From the NCBI RefSeq assembly GCF_022179725.1, contig NZ_BPRC01000005.1, positions 62,001-126,000 on the forward strand: DNA of 64,000 nucleotides, in the 5' to 3' direction. Positions 8,927 to 18,771 of this stretch are shown piece after piece; the first letter of the stretch is position 1, and the number at the start of each line of letters is the position of its first letter. Made by a program: the position numbers and the translations under genes. Origin of the DNA: Methylorubrum aminovorans (lineage in GTDB: Bacteria > Pseudomonadota > Alphaproteobacteria > Rhizobiales > Beijerinckiaceae). The notes under the pieces are model-generated. The model did not search any database. It worked only from the letters and a program-made list of their open reading frames with translations, and was not told the DNA's origin.

Positions 8927-11692
8927 ATGCCCGCACCCAAGAATCCGCGCGTGAGCCCGGCCCAAGCGCCCGCCAAGGCAACGGCCAAAACACCGGCCAA
9001 GGCGACCTCGAACACTGCGGCGAAGGCCGACAAGCCCGCGCTGATACCGCTCGACGAGCATCTCGCCGCGCTGCTCAACCCGGCTCTCAACCGCAACCGT
9101 CCGAAGGCGGTCGAGCCGGTGCCTCAGCCCGAGCCCGCCCGGAAGGGACGCGGCCGGAAGACCGAGGCCGGCGAGGCGAAAGCGTATAAAAAAATCGCGC
9201 AGGACGGCTTCGCCGAGGCGCCGCAGGCGGGCTTCGCCATCGGCGATGCGGCCGACGTCGATCCGCGTCTGGCCCAGGCGCTCGGCCTCGTTCCGCCCGA
9301 TGACGGCCCGGCGCCCGAAGCCGGGCCCGAGGCGGACGCGCCCTCGCTCGCGACAGAGCGCGTCTCGGCCACGGTGGAAGCGCTGGAACGGCTGCTCACC
9401 GAAGGCAATCCGCTGTTCAAGAACGGCGAGGCCTGGGTGCCGCACCGGCCCGAGCGCCCGGCCAAGTCGGAGGGCGGCTACAAGTTCACGCTGAAATCCG
9501 AGTTCACGCCGGCCGGCGACCAGCCCAGGGCCATCGCCGAATTGGTGGCAGGCGTCAAAACCGCCGAGCGCGATCAGGTGCTGCTCGGCGTCACGGGTTC
9601 GGGAAAGACCTTCACGATGGCCAAGGTCATCGAGGAGACGCAGCGCCCGGCCCTGATCCTGGCGCCGAACAAGACGCTCGCCGCACAACTCTACGGCGAG
9701 TTCAAGAGCTTCTTTCCCGACAACGCGGTCGAGTATTTCGTCTCGTACTACGACTACTATCAGCCGGAAGCCTACGTCCCGCGCTCGGACACCTTCATCG
9801 AGAAGGAATCCTCGATCAACGAGCAGATCGACCGGATGCGCCACTCCGCCACCCGCGCCCTGCTGGAGCGGGACGATGTGATCATCGTCGCCTCGGTCTC
9901 GTGCATCTACGGTATCGGCTCGGTCGAGACCTACACGGCGATGTCGTTCACCGTCTCGCTCGGCGAGCGGATCGAGCAGCGCCAGCTCATCGCCGACCTC
10001 GTGGCGCTACAGTACAAGCGCATCCAGTCGGACTTTGCCCGCGGCACCTTCCGGGTGCGCGGCGACGTGATCGAGCTGTGGCCGGCCCACTTGGAGGATC
10101 GCGGCTGGCGCATCGGCCTGTTCGGCGACGAAGTGGAATCGATCGTCGAGTTCGACCCGCTGACGGGCAAGAAGCTCAACGAGCTGAAGTTCGTCAAAGT
10201 CTACGCCAACTCGCACTACGTCACGCCGCGCCCCACCCTCCAGCAGGCGATCAAGGGCATCAAGACCGAGCTGAAACAGCGCGTCGAGGAACTGACCCGG
10301 ATGGGCCGCCTGATCGAGGCGCAGCGGCTGGAGCAGCGCTGCACCTTCGACATCGAGATGATCGAGGCGACCGGCGCCTGCAACGGCATCGAGAATTATT
10401 CGCGCTACCTGACGGGCCGCAAGCCCGGCGAGCCGCCGCCGACCCTGTTCGAGTACCTGCCCGACAACGCCCTCGTCTTCACCGACGAGAGCCACGTCAC
10501 CGTGCCGCAGATCGGCGGCATGTATCGCGGCGACTTCCGCCGCAAGGCGACGCTCGCCGAGTACGGCTTCCGCCTACCCTCCTGCCTCGACAACCGCCCC
10601 TTGCGGTTCGAGGAATGGGACGCGATGCGCCCGCAATCGATCCACGTCTCGGCCACCCCGGCCAAGTGGGAGATGGAGCGCACGGCCGGCGTCTTCGCCG
10701 AGCAGGTGATCCGCCCCACCGGCCTCGTCGATCCGGTGATCGAGATCCGCCCGGCGAGATCCCAGGTGGACGACCTGCTCGGCGAGGTCCGCGCGGTGGC
10801 CCAGGCCGGCTACCGCACGCTTGTGACGACGCTGACCAAGCGCATGGCCGAGGATCTGACCGAGTACCTGCACGAGAACTCGGTGCGGGTGCGCTACATG
10901 CACTCCGACATCGACACCCTGGAGCGGATCGAGATCATCCGTGATCTCCGGCTCGGCGCCTTCGATGTCCTGATCGGCATCAACCTGCTGCGCGAGGGCC
11001 TCGACATCCCCGAATGCGCGTTGGTGGCGATCCTCGACGCGGATAAGGAAGGGTTTCTGCGCTCCGAAACGTCTCTGATCCAGACTATCGGCCGCGCGGC
11101 CCGCAACGCGGATGCCCGCTGCATCCTCTACGCGGACACCATCACCGGCTCGATGGAGCGGGCGATGGCCGAGACCGAGCGCCGCCGCACCAAGCAGCTC
11201 GCCTACAACGCCGAGCACGGCATCACGCCGCAATCGGTCAAGCGCGGCATCGCCGACATCCTCGAGAGCGTGTACGAGCGCGACCACGTCCGCGTCGATA
11301 CGGGGCTCGCCAAGGACGCGATCACCGTCGGCCACAACCTCAAGGCCGTCATGGCCGATCTGGAGAAGCGGATGCGCGCGGCCGCCGCCGATCTCGACTT
11401 CGAGGAGGCAGCGCGGCTTCGCGACGAGTTGAAGCGTCTGCAAGCCACCGAGCTGATGGTCTCCGACGATCCGATGGCGCGGCAGGGCGACGTGGAGCGC
11501 GAGGCCGGACGCTACGGGCAGAAGGGCAGCCGGATCGCGAAGCCCACCCTCGAAAATATGGGGCCGGGTACCGACCGCGAATTGCCGGCCGGGGCCGTGC
11601 CTTGGCAGGAGCGGCCGAAGGCGCGCTCGACGCAGGGGTTGGGCGGCCAGAAACCGCGCTACAAGGGCGGCGGCGGGCGCAAGCGCGGCTGA
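8927..11692 (+). CDS. uvrB: Excinuclease ABC subunit B with long N-terminal extension
   Basis: UvrB verifies DNA damage together with UvrA and positions UvrC for nucleotide excision repair. The 921-residue product has the helicase Walker [11 protein letters not shown] (about 221-230), the damage-probing beta-hairpin region [40 protein letters not shown] and a C-terminal UVR motif ([28 protein letters not shown], given here by name of its region near residues 810-840). The first 184 residues are an Ala/Lys/Pro-rich extension absent from E. coli UvrB, and the tail is Gly/Lys/Arg-rich. No clear Shine-Dalgarno precedes the ATG, and I see no GTTC-N7-GTTC SOS box upstream. Confidence 0.96.
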   Translation: MPAPKNPRVSPAQAPAKATAKTPAKATSNTAAKADKPALIPLDEHLAALLNPALNRNRPKAVEPVPQPEPARKGRGRKTEAGEAKAYKKIAQDGFAEAPQAGFAIGDAADVDPRLAQALGLVPPDDGPAPEAGPEADAPSLATERVSATVEALERLLTEGNPLFKNGEAWVPHRPERPAKSEGGYKFTLKSEFTPAGDQPRAIAELVAGVKTAERDQVLLGVTGSGKTFTMAKVIEETQRPALILAPNKTLAAQLYGEFKSFFPDNAVEYFVSYYDYYQPEAYVPRSDTFIEKESSINEQIDRMRHSATRALLERDDVIIVASVSCIYGIGSVETYTAMSFTVSLGERIEQRQLIADLVALQYKRIQSDFARGTFRVRGDVIELWPAHLEDRGWRIGLFGDEVESIVEFDPLTGKKLNELKFVKVYANSHYVTPRPTLQQAIKGIKTELKQRVEELTRMGRLIEAQRLEQRCTFDIEMIEATGACNGIENYSRYLTGRKPGEPPPTLFEYLPDNALVFTDESHVTVPQIGGMYRGDFRRKATLAEYGFRLPSCLDNRPLRFEEWDAMRPQSIHVSATPAKWEMERTAGVFAEQVIRPTGLVDPVIEIRPARSQVDDLLGEVRAVAQAGYRTLVTTLTKRMAEDLTEYLHENSVRVRYMHSDIDTLERIEIIRDLRLGAFDVLIGINLLREGLDIPECALVAILDADKEGFLRSETSLIQTIGRAARNADARCILYADTITGSMERAMAETERRRTKQLAYNAEHGITPQSVKRGIADILESVYERDHVRVDTGLAKDAITVGHNLKAVMADLEKRMRAAAADLDFEEAARLRDELKRLQATELMVSDDPMARQGDVEREAGRYGQKGSRIAKPTLENMGPGTDRELPAGAVPWQERPKARSTQGLGGQKPRYKGGGGRKRG

Positions 11693-11774
11693 GCTCGAGG
11701 CTGAGACCGCTCGAAACCACCGCGTGCGGAACCTTGGCCAGCAACCGGGATTGGCCCTTCAGATCCTGCAACTC

Positions 11775-11829
11775 CGGTCGGCTCCGCCGTGAGCCCGGTC
11801 GGCAGCGCGTAGCCTGAAGGAGCCGACCG
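11775..11829 (+). promoter_or_regulatory. 5' UTR hairpin covering the ribosome binding site
   Basis: CGGTCGGCTCC at 11775-11785 is a perfect 11-bp inverted repeat of GGAGCCGACCG at 11819-11829. The second arm contains most of the Shine-Dalgarno AAGGAG (11817-11822) and ends one base before the ATG at 11830. In mRNA this would hide the ribosome site in a stable stem with a 33-base loop, a layout expected for translational control. Confidence 0.55.
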
Positions 11830-12144
11830 ATGCGATTCCCCACCCTCCTCGGCCGGGCGGCTCTGGCTGCCCTCCTCGGCAGCCTGATCCTGTCCACGTC
11901 AGCTCTGGCACAGAGCGTGGCCAACCCCAACGACCAGCCCACCGCCGGCACCCTGCCCTCCGGCACCGACACGGTGCGCGGCAACGCGCGATCCGCCGAG
12001 CGGCCGACCGGCGAGGTCTCGGCCCCGAGCGCGATCCGCTCCTCGACCTCGGTGATGCCCGAGGGTCGGAGCAGCGGGAAGACCGTGCGCACCAATCCGA
12101 CCGATCACCTCTCGAAGCCGTTTCGGACAAGCTACGAGAACTGA
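11830..12144 (+). CDS. Small exported protein of unknown function
   Basis: A 104-residue protein with a clear signal peptide (LGRAALAALLGSLILSTSAL, cleavage near ALAQS). The mature part is about 75 residues, rich in Ser, Thr, Pro and Gly with no hydrophobic core, so it is probably disordered and periplasmic or secreted. It has no cysteine for a lipobox. I do not recognise a family. It starts at an ATG with a strong AAGGAG site that is predicted to be sequestered in a hairpin, so expression may be controlled at translation. Confidence 0.7.
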   Translation: MRFPTLLGRAALAALLGSLILSTSALAQSVANPNDQPTAGTLPSGTDTVRGNARSAERPTGEVSAPSAIRSSTSVMPEGRSSGKTVRTNPTDHLSKPFRTSYEN

Positions 12145-12281
12145 TCCGCAACCTCATCCCGAGGCTCGCCGTTGGACCGGCAGGGCCGCCTGAGCGCGCT
12201 CGGCCGAAGGGGATACCGGTTCGGCGTGAGAGCGCGCTTCCAGACACTCTGGAGGCGGCGTGAACCGGCGGGAGGAGACGG

Positions 12282-12950
12282 ATGGGGCTGCTCGATCAGG
12301 TCATCGGCGGAGTCGTCGGACAGGTTCTAGGGGGCGGACGCGGCGGGGCGCTGGCCTCGCCGGTGGTCAAGGCGCTGCTCATGCTGTTGCTCGCCAAGGG
12401 CGCGAGCGGCGGCCTCGGCGACATCTTCGGGCGGGGGCGGGACGAGGGCGGCGGCTCTCCTCTGCCGAGCCCAGGCGCCGACGACGGTGATTTCGGTGGG
12501 TTCAACCAGGGCCGGCGCAGCGGTCCGCCCGCGCGCGGCGACGAGACCGGCGGGGATTTCAGCGATCTCGCGGGCATGCTCGACGGCCCCGGTGACGGCG
12601 CCTCCGGCAGCCGTTCGCCCGGCGGGGGTCCCTATGCGGGGCTCGACCGGGAGCCGCAGGACGGGGGCGGCCCCGCCGCGGCCGGGCTCGATGGCCTGAT
12701 CCAGAGCTTCGAGCGCAGTGGGCTGGGCGACGTGATCGGCTCGTGGATCGGCCAAGGCCCTAACCGCGAGATCGCGCCGAACCGCCTCGCCGAGGCCCTG
12801 GGTCCCGGCACCGTCGACAGCCTCAGCCGCGAGACCGGCTTGCCGCGCGAGGATCTGCTGGCGCAACTGGCGCAGGCCCTGCCCGGCGTGATCGACGCCC
12901 TGACGCCCCAGGGCCGGGCGCCCAGCCGCGAGGAACGCGGCGGCTGGTGA
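12282..12950 (+). CDS. YidB family (DUF937) protein
   Basis: A 222-residue soluble protein. The N-terminus MGLLDQVIGGVVGQVLGG and the C-terminal half (GLGDVIGSWIGQGPNREIAP, then LGPGTVDSLSRETGLPREDL) match the YidB/DUF937 family. Between them lies a Gly/Asp/Ser-rich linker of about 80 residues. Family function is not established. The ATG has GGAGGAG upstream. A GCAAC-N17-CGTT sequence at 12148-12173, one base off the EcfG consensus, lies upstream and may mean stress control; that is weak evidence. Confidence 0.82.
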   Translation: MGLLDQVIGGVVGQVLGGGRGGALASPVVKALLMLLLAKGASGGLGDIFGRGRDEGGGSPLPSPGADDGDFGGFNQGRRSGPPARGDETGGDFSDLAGMLDGPGDGASGSRSPGGGPYAGLDREPQDGGGPAAAGLDGLIQSFERSGLGDVIGSWIGQGPNREIAPNRLAEALGPGTVDSLSRETGLPREDLLAQLAQALPGVIDALTPQGRAPSREERGGW

Positions 12951-12969
12951 ATGACGGAGGGGATCGGCG

Positions 12970-13698
12970 ATGGCCTACGAGCTGCACTACTGGCCGATGA
13001 TCCCCGGCCGCGGCGAGTTCGTGCGCCTCGCCCTCGAAGCAGCGGGGGCGGATTACGTCGATGTCGCCCGCCTGCCCGAGGAGGCGGGCGGCGGCATCGC
13101 GGCGATGATGGATGGCTTGGAGGATGAGCCGGTCCGCCCGCCCTTCGCCCCGCCCTACCTCAGGGACGGCGATCTCGTGATCGGCCAGACCGCGGCGATC
13201 CTGCTCTATCTCGGCCCGCGCCTCGGCCTCGTCGGTGCGGACGAGGCCGACCGGATCTGGACGCACCAGATCCAGCTCACGATCGCCGACATGGTAGCGG
13301 AGGCCCACGACACCCATCACCCGGTCGGCGTCGGCCTGTACTACGAGGACCAGCGGCCGGAGGCGCGCCGCCGGGCCGCGGATTTCTGCGAGAACCGCAT
13401 CCCGAAATTCCTGGCTTGGTTCGAGCGGGTGCTTGCCGGCAACCCGGCCGGGCCGCAGCACTTGGTGGGCGGCGCCGTCAGCTACGCCGACACCTCTCTG
13501 TTCCAGCTCGTGGAGGGGCTGCGCTATGCATTCCCGAAGGCCGCGGCTCGGGCGCTGGCGCAGGCGCCGCAGGTCGCCGCCCATGCGGAACGGATCGGAG
13601 CGCTGCCGCGCATCGCGGCCTACCGTGTCAGCGAGCGGTGCATCCCGTTCAACGAAGAGGGAATCTTCCGGCATTATCCGGAACTCGATCTCGGCTGA
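12970..13698 (+). CDS. Glutathione S-transferase family protein
   Basis: A 242-residue cytoplasmic protein. The N-terminal thioredoxin-like domain begins YELHYWPMIPGRGEFVRLAL, with a likely catalytic Tyr near position 7 or the adjacent polar residue, and carries the cis-Pro and glutathione-binding segment PYLRDGDLVIGQTAAILLYL (about 58-77). A helical C-terminal domain follows, with GGAVSYADTSLFQL as the N-capping motif. It most resembles the sigma/alpha-like eukaryote-type GSTs found in bacteria. The substrate is unknown. It starts 19 bases after the YidB-like gene with a GGAGG site, so cotranscription is likely. Confidence 0.85.
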   Translation: MAYELHYWPMIPGRGEFVRLALEAAGADYVDVARLPEEAGGGIAAMMDGLEDEPVRPPFAPPYLRDGDLVIGQTAAILLYLGPRLGLVGADEADRIWTHQIQLTIADMVAEAHDTHHPVGVGLYYEDQRPEARRRAADFCENRIPKFLAWFERVLAGNPAGPQHLVGGAVSYADTSLFQLVEGLRYAFPKAAARALAQAPQVAAHAERIGALPRIAAYRVSERCIPFNEEGIFRHYPELDLG

Positions 13699-13777
13699 TC
13701 GCGGCGACAAGACTGCTTTCCAGCCAAACAGTCGCGCTTGTGCCGGCCGGCGGCGTGCTACATGTGCCGGCGTGAGC

Positions 13778-16135
13778 ATGACCGAGAGTCTCCCCATCGT
13801 CGCGGAACCGAGCGTCGAACCGGCGCGCCTTCGGATTGCGGAGCCGTTGCCGGCCGCGCGAGAGGCCCTCGCCCGCGCGCAGGACGCCGCCGGGATCGGC
13901 GTGTTCACCCTCGACCTGCGCGAGGGCGTGCTGCATCCGAGTCCCGCCTTCTGCCGCCTGCACGGCCTGGAGCTGCGCGCGGCCTATCCCCTCGCCGCGC
14001 TGGCCGAACGGCTCGCGGCGGAGGACCCGGCGGCGATCCCCTCGGGCGATGCGCAGGCCGGAGAGGCGGTCTACCGCCTCCGCGATCCGCTGACCGGCCT
14101 GCCGCGCTGGATCGCCCGCACCGTTGAGATCGAGCACGACCTGGACGGCGTGCCCGTGCGGCTCGTGGGCGTGGTGCGGGACGTGACCGAGCAGCGGGCC
14201 CAGCGCACGGCGCTGGCCGAGAGCGAACAGCATTACCGCACGCTGTTCGAGCAGATGGACGAGGGCTACTGCGTCATCGAGTTCATCGACGGCCCGCACG
14301 GCCCCCTGAGCGACTACGTCCACGTCACCGCCAACCGCGCCTACGCGCAGCATGCCGGCATCGAGAATGTCGCGGGAAAACGCCTGCGCGAGATCGTCGG
14401 CGATGAAGCCGAGGGCTGGCTCGCGCTCTACGGCGACGTCCTGCGCACCGGCCGGCCGATCCGCTTCCAGCGCGAGCTGGTCGCCACCGGGCGCTACCTC
14501 GAACTCGCCGCCTTCCGCATCGAGCCGCCCGCGCGCCGGCAGGTCGCGGTGCTGTTCCAGGACATCACGGCGCGGCGGCGCCTCGAGCACCTGCTCCATT
14601 CCAAAGCCGCCGACCTGGAGGCGGAGGTGGTGGCGCAGCGGCGCGACCGCGACCGCGTCTGGACGCTCTCGCCGGTGCTCAAGGTCGTCGCCTCCCCCGA
14701 CGGGCGGATCGGGGCGGTGAATCCCTCGTGGAGCCGGACGCTGGGCTGGGCGCAGGCCGAGACGGTGGGCCGCTGCGTGCCCGATTTCTTCGCCCCCGAG
14801 GATCGTCCGGCGGCCGAGGCGGCGCTGGAGCGGCTCGCGGCCGGCGCCTCCACCGACCTCGAACTGACCTGCCTGACCCGGGACGGCGGCACCCGCAGGG
14901 TGCTCTGGACCATCGTACCCGCCGACGGCCTGCTCTACGGCTTCGGCCGCGACATCACCGAGCAGCGCCACGCGGAGGAGGCGCTGCGCCAGTCGCAGAA
15001 GCTGGAGGCGGTGGGCCAGCTCACCGGCGGCGTCGCCCACGACTTCAACAACCTGCTCACCATCATCCGCTCCTCGGTGGAGTTCCTGCGCCGGCCCGGC
15101 CTCGCGCCCGAGCGCAAGCGCCGCTACCTCGATGCCGTCTCCGACACCGTGGACCGGGCGGCGAAGCTGACGGGCCAGCTCCTCGCCTTCGCCCGGCGCC
15201 AAGCGCTCAAGCCCGAGACCTTCGACGTCGGCGAGCGGCTGCGCAGCATCGCGGAGATGCTCGATTCGGTGACCGGGGCGCGCATCCGCGTGGTCACCGA
15301 CCTGCCCGGCGCCCCCTGCTACGTCCGCGCCGACGCGAGCCAGTTCGAGACGGCGCTCGTCAACATGGCGGTCAACGCCCGCGATGCCATGGACGGCGAG
15401 GGCCGCCTGACGCTGCGCCTCGACGGCGGCGCACCGATGCCGCCGATCCGCGGCCATGCCGGCGCCACCGGGCCCTTCGTCGCGGTCTCGGTCGTGGACA
15501 CCGGCACCGGCATCGCGAGCGCCGACATCACCCGCATCTTCGAGCCGTTCTTCACCACCAAGGAGGTTGGCCGGGGCACCGGGCTCGGCCTGTCCCAGGT
15601 GATCGGCTTCGCCAAGCAGTCGGGCGGAGACGTGGACGTGAAGAGCCGCGCGGGCGCGGGCACCACCTTCACCCTCTACCTGCCCGAGGTCGCCGCCCCG
15701 CCTCCGGCCCCCACCCCTGCCGGACCGGGGCCGGAGACGGGCACCGAGGCGCATCTGCGCATCCTCGTCGTCGAGGACAATGTCGAGGTCGGCCGCTTCT
15801 GCACCCAGATCCTGGAGGAACTCGGCCACCAGCCGGTCTGGGCCGAGAACGCCGAGGCCGCCCTGGTCGCGCTGGAGCGGGCCGAGACACCGTTCGAGGC
15901 CGTGTTTTCTGACGTGGTGATGCCCGGCATGGGCGGCATCGCGCTCGCCCGCATCCTGCGCGAGCGTTTTCCGGATCTGCCGGTGGTGCTCACCTCCGGC
16001 TACAGCCACGTCCTGGCGCAGGACGACGCGCACGGGTTCGAGCTGTTGCGGAAACCGTATTCGGCGCAGGAGTTGGGGCGGGTGCTCAAGGAGATGGCCG
16101 GGCGACGGGCGACGCGAGAGATCGCGGCGAGTTGA
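13778..16135 (+). CDS. Hybrid PAS sensor histidine kinase with receiver domain
   Basis: A 785-residue cytoplasmic hybrid kinase with no membrane helix. Three PAS-like regions lie at about 25-145, 150-265 and 290-400, each ending in a DVTE or DITE-type motif. The HisKA phospho-acceptor follows (GGVAHDFNNLLTII, His near 421), then the ATPase domain with NMAVNARDAMDG and the GTGLGLSQVIGFAKQSGGDV box. The C-terminal receiver (about 660-780) has VVEDN, the phosphorylated Asp in FSDVVMPGMGG and a Lys in LLRKPYS. The start is ATG 13778, or the GTG two codons earlier; no clear ribosome site decides. The sensed signal is unknown. Confidence 0.9.
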   Translation: MTESLPIVAEPSVEPARLRIAEPLPAAREALARAQDAAGIGVFTLDLREGVLHPSPAFCRLHGLELRAAYPLAALAERLAAEDPAAIPSGDAQAGEAVYRLRDPLTGLPRWIARTVEIEHDLDGVPVRLVGVVRDVTEQRAQRTALAESEQHYRTLFEQMDEGYCVIEFIDGPHGPLSDYVHVTANRAYAQHAGIENVAGKRLREIVGDEAEGWLALYGDVLRTGRPIRFQRELVATGRYLELAAFRIEPPARRQVAVLFQDITARRRLEHLLHSKAADLEAEVVAQRRDRDRVWTLSPVLKVVASPDGRIGAVNPSWSRTLGWAQAETVGRCVPDFFAPEDRPAAEAALERLAAGASTDLELTCLTRDGGTRRVLWTIVPADGLLYGFGRDITEQRHAEEALRQSQKLEAVGQLTGGVAHDFNNLLTIIRSSVEFLRRPGLAPERKRRYLDAVSDTVDRAAKLTGQLLAFARRQALKPETFDVGERLRSIAEMLDSVTGARIRVVTDLPGAPCYVRADASQFETALVNMAVNARDAMDGEGRLTLRLDGGAPMPPIRGHAGATGPFVAVSVVDTGTGIASADITRIFEPFFTTKEVGRGTGLGLSQVIGFAKQSGGDVDVKSRAGAGTTFTLYLPEVAAPPPAPTPAGPGPETGTEAHLRILVVEDNVEVGRFCTQILEELGHQPVWAENAEAALVALERAETPFEAVFSDVVMPGMGGIALARILRERFPDLPVVLTSGYSHVLAQDDAHGFELLRKPYSAQELGRVLKEMAGRRATREIAAS

Positions 16136-16159
16136 CCGCCGAAGCCCGAGAACCGGCGC

Positions 16160-17719
16160 TCATTCGCCCGACCGATCGAGGGTGCCGAGACCGTTCGCGT
16201 TCAGCGCGTCGAGCGTCACCGCATGGGCCCGGCCGCCGCTTCCGACAGTGAAACGGATGGCGGAGGGATTGTCCGGCGCCTCCGCATCCGGAAAGCAGAG
16301 GAAGAGGTCGCGATCGAAGTGCCGCAACGGATAGGTCCGCGCGCCGCCGGGCCCGACCGTCAAGGACAGGCCACCGCCGACCTCCGCCACCACGGCGTCG
16401 CCGACATAGGCGTTGGCGTAGCGCCCGGTATAGGCCGACAGGGGGAGCGAGGCCGAGGCATTCGCCGGCGGCTGGGCGTAGGCGGCGCGGTTCGCCGCCG
16501 CGCTCGGCCCGAACAGGGTTCCGTAGGTCTCGCCCCAATCCTTCAGCCAGTCCTTGCGGATCCGCCCGTCGAAGACGAGGTCGGCGAAGCTGTCGGCCAA
16601 GCCTTCCGGGACGCCCGACGGGAAGGCGTTCGTCAGAAGGACGATGCCGAGCTTCGCGTCCGGATGGATCGAGACGAGGGTCTGCGCGCCGACGCTGAAA
16701 GCGCCCGCATGACCCCAGACGAGGCCGTGGCGGCCGTACTCGACATTCCAGCCCAGGCCGTAGAACGAGGCGCCGCCGGTGACGGGGTTGGTGCCGCGTG
16801 CCGTGAGCGGCCCATGCGTCTGCGCCAGGGCCGCGGCGGTGACGAGCGGCCGGCCCTCGAACCGGCCGTTGCCGATCACGAGCCGCATCCAGCGCGCGAG
16901 GTCGCGGGCATTCGCACTGACGCCGCCGGCCGGTGCCTGCGCGTCGGGATCGCGTCGGATCCCCGCCGTCCAGACGCCATCGCGCCGGACATGGAGCGCG
17001 GCACGGTCGTCGCGCGTCAGAAAGGCTTCGTACGTCGTGCCCGTCGATGTCATGCCCAAGGGGCCGAAGAGCCTTTCCCGAGCCACGACGTCCCAGGATT
17101 GACCGGTCGGCCCGGCGGCGGCCACGGCGCCCTCGGTGAAACCGAAATTGCTGTAGGAGTAGCCGGCACGGAAGCTGGAGGACGGCCGCACGAGGCGCAG
17201 CCGGCGAAGGATGTCGTCGCGACCGTATCCGATCTGCTCGAGGTCGTCCCCGGCCAGGCCAGGCAGGCCGCTGCGGTGATTGAGGAAATCGCGCACGGTG
17301 ACCTGCGAGGCCGGATAGGGCTCGTGGAGCCGGAAGGCAGGATCGAGATCGGCGATCCGCGAATCCCAGTCGACGACGCCATCGCCGACGAGGGCTGCCA
17401 CGATGGTCGAGGTCACGGGCTTCGACAGGGACGCGATCTGAAACACCGTATCCGGGCCGACCGGATCGGGCTTTCCGGCTTCCCTGCGGCCGAACCCTTT
17501 CAGGAAGAGCGTCTCGTCGCCGTGGACGACCGCGATCGCGAGGCCCGGCACGTCGCCCGCAGCGATGGCCCGCTGCGCCAGCGCTTCGAGGGCCAGCAGG
17601 TTCGCCTCGACCTGCGCCCGGGTGATGGCTTGGCCGAATGCGCTTCCGGGCCAACCCGACATGACGCCGAGCGCCAGGACGATCGGTGCGAGGCGCCGAG
17701 GCGATCGAAGCCGCTGCAT
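16160..17719 (-). CDS. Exported serine hydrolase, class C beta-lactamase fold
   Basis: A 519-residue protein with a signal peptide ending near SAFGQ. The beta-lactamase/penicillin-binding fold is shown by the nucleophile motif SLSK in FQIASLSKPVTST, the YSN motif in YSYSNFGF and GHAG as the third active-site element. About 100 extra C-terminal residues form a small beta-rich domain of the DUF3471 type. Members of this family include D-aminopeptidases and esterases as well as beta-lactamases, so the substrate cannot be stated. It converges with the hybrid kinase gene, separated by 24 bases. Confidence 0.88.
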   Translation of the reverse strand: MQRLRSPRRLAPIVLALGVMSGWPGSAFGQAITRAQVEANLLALEALAQRAIAAGDVPGLAIAVVHGDETLFLKGFGRREAGKPDPVGPDTVFQIASLSKPVTSTIVAALVGDGVVDWDSRIADLDPAFRLHEPYPASQVTVRDFLNHRSGLPGLAGDDLEQIGYGRDDILRRLRLVRPSSSFRAGYSYSNFGFTEGAVAAAGPTGQSWDVVARERLFGPLGMTSTGTTYEAFLTRDDRAALHVRRDGVWTAGIRRDPDAQAPAGGVSANARDLARWMRLVIGNGRFEGRPLVTAAALAQTHGPLTARGTNPVTGGASFYGLGWNVEYGRHGLVWGHAGAFSVGAQTLVSIHPDAKLGIVLLTNAFPSGVPEGLADSFADLVFDGRIRKDWLKDWGETYGTLFGPSAAANRAAYAQPPANASASLPLSAYTGRYANAYVGDAVVAEVGGGLSLTVGPGGARTYPLRHFDRDLFLCFPDAEAPDNPSAIRFTVGSGGRAHAVTLDALNANGLGTLDRSGE

Positions 17720-17862
17720 CTGAACTTCGATCCCATCGAGGACAGCTCGGATCGAGGCAATCGCGCCGCGCCCGGCCTCAGACTGATCGCCGCGGCACGC
17801 GCCGGCAAGTCGAAATCAATCGATCGGACCGCCGGGCGACTGAGAGCCCGACCTCGTCCTCC

Positions 17863-18771
17863 TCACGCTGCCAAGCGCGGAAACACCAGCGCCTGATGCA
17901 GCGACACCCCCGCCGTCACGCCGTCGGCCGACGCCCAGGCCACGCTATGGGGAAACCGGGCCGCGTCCCCGGCCGCGTAGACGCCGGGCACCGTCGTCTC
18001 CTTCATCGCGTCGGTGCGGATCGTCGGGCCGAGCATCCCCTCGTCCACGGCGCAGCCGAGTCCCTCGGCGATCGGGCTGTTGAGGCGGTACCGGGGGCCG
18101 ACGAAGAGGGCGTCGAGCGCAACCGTCCGGCCATCCGCCATGACGACGGCCGACAGGGCGCCGCCGTCGCCCGCGAGCGCCCGGACCGGGCCGGGTTCGA
18201 TCCTGACCTTGCGCGCGGCGAGCCGCGCCGCGGCCTCTGCGTCCGGCGCCGGATTCCCGTTCAGGAAGAGCGTGGTCGGCCCCCATTCCGCGACGAGCTC
18301 CGCCTGGTGGACCGATTTCGGCCCGGCATACAGCACGCCGAGAACGCGCCCGGAAAACTCGAAGCCGTGGCAGTAGGGGCAGTGCAGCACGCTCGCCCCC
18401 CAGCGCTCCGCCAGCCCCGGAAGGTCGGGCAGGATGTCGCTGATGCCGAAAGCGAGGACGAGTTTGGCGGCCTCGAGCCGCCGCCCCTCCGCGAGCGAGG
18501 CGGCGAAGCCGTCGCCCTGCGCCCGTGCCGACACCGCCTCCCCTGTGACGAGGGTGGCGTTCGGGTAGGCCGCGAGTTGGGCACGAGCCGCCGCGATCAT
18601 CGCCAGCGGGTTCTCGCCGTCCTGCGCGAAGAAGCCGTGCGAGGCGGCCGCGAACCGGTTGCGGGGCGCGCCGGCATCGACGACGCAGACCCTGCGGCGG
18701 GCGCGGGCGATGTAGAGCGCCGCGGAGAGGCCGGCGAAGCTGCCGCCGACAACGATCGCATCATACCGCAT
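17863..18771 (-). CDS. Thioredoxin reductase-like FAD-dependent oxidoreductase
   Basis: A 302-residue flavoprotein. The N-terminal FAD motif is [20 protein letters not shown], and the second FAD motif is [12 protein letters not shown] near the C-terminus. A redox pair CPYC lies in [13 protein letters not shown] (about residue 136), where thioredoxin reductases carry CATC. The region expected to hold the NADPH-binding GxGxxA/G reads [12 protein letters not shown], which departs from the usual motif. It may therefore use a different donor. Its start overlaps the Rrf2 regulator gene by 11 bases, so the regulator is first in a two-gene operon and probably controls it. Confidence 0.88.
   Translation of the reverse strand: MRYDAIVVGGSFAGLSAALYIARARRRVCVVDAGAPRNRFAAASHGFFAQDGENPLAMIAAARAQLAAYPNATLVTGEAVSARAQGDGFAASLAEGRRLEAAKLVLAFGISDILPDLPGLAERWGASVLHCPYCHGFEFSGRVLGVLYAGPKSVHQAELVAEWGPTTLFLNGNPAPDAEAAARLAARKVRIEPGPVRALAGDGGALSAVVMADGRTVALDALFVGPRYRLNSPIAEGLGCAVDEGMLGPTIRTDAMKETTVPGVYAAGDAARFPHSVAWASADGVTAGVSLHQALVFPRLAA

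Noticed and set aside
8563..9096. N-terminal extension of the PIN toxin frame
   Set aside because: It runs through the antitoxin gene in another frame. The GTG at 8559 with GTGA overlap gives a normal-length VapC.
13649..16033. A 794-codon frame opposite the hybrid histidine kinase
   Set aside because: The sense frame has clear PAS, HisKA, ATPase and receiver motifs; the antisense reading has none.
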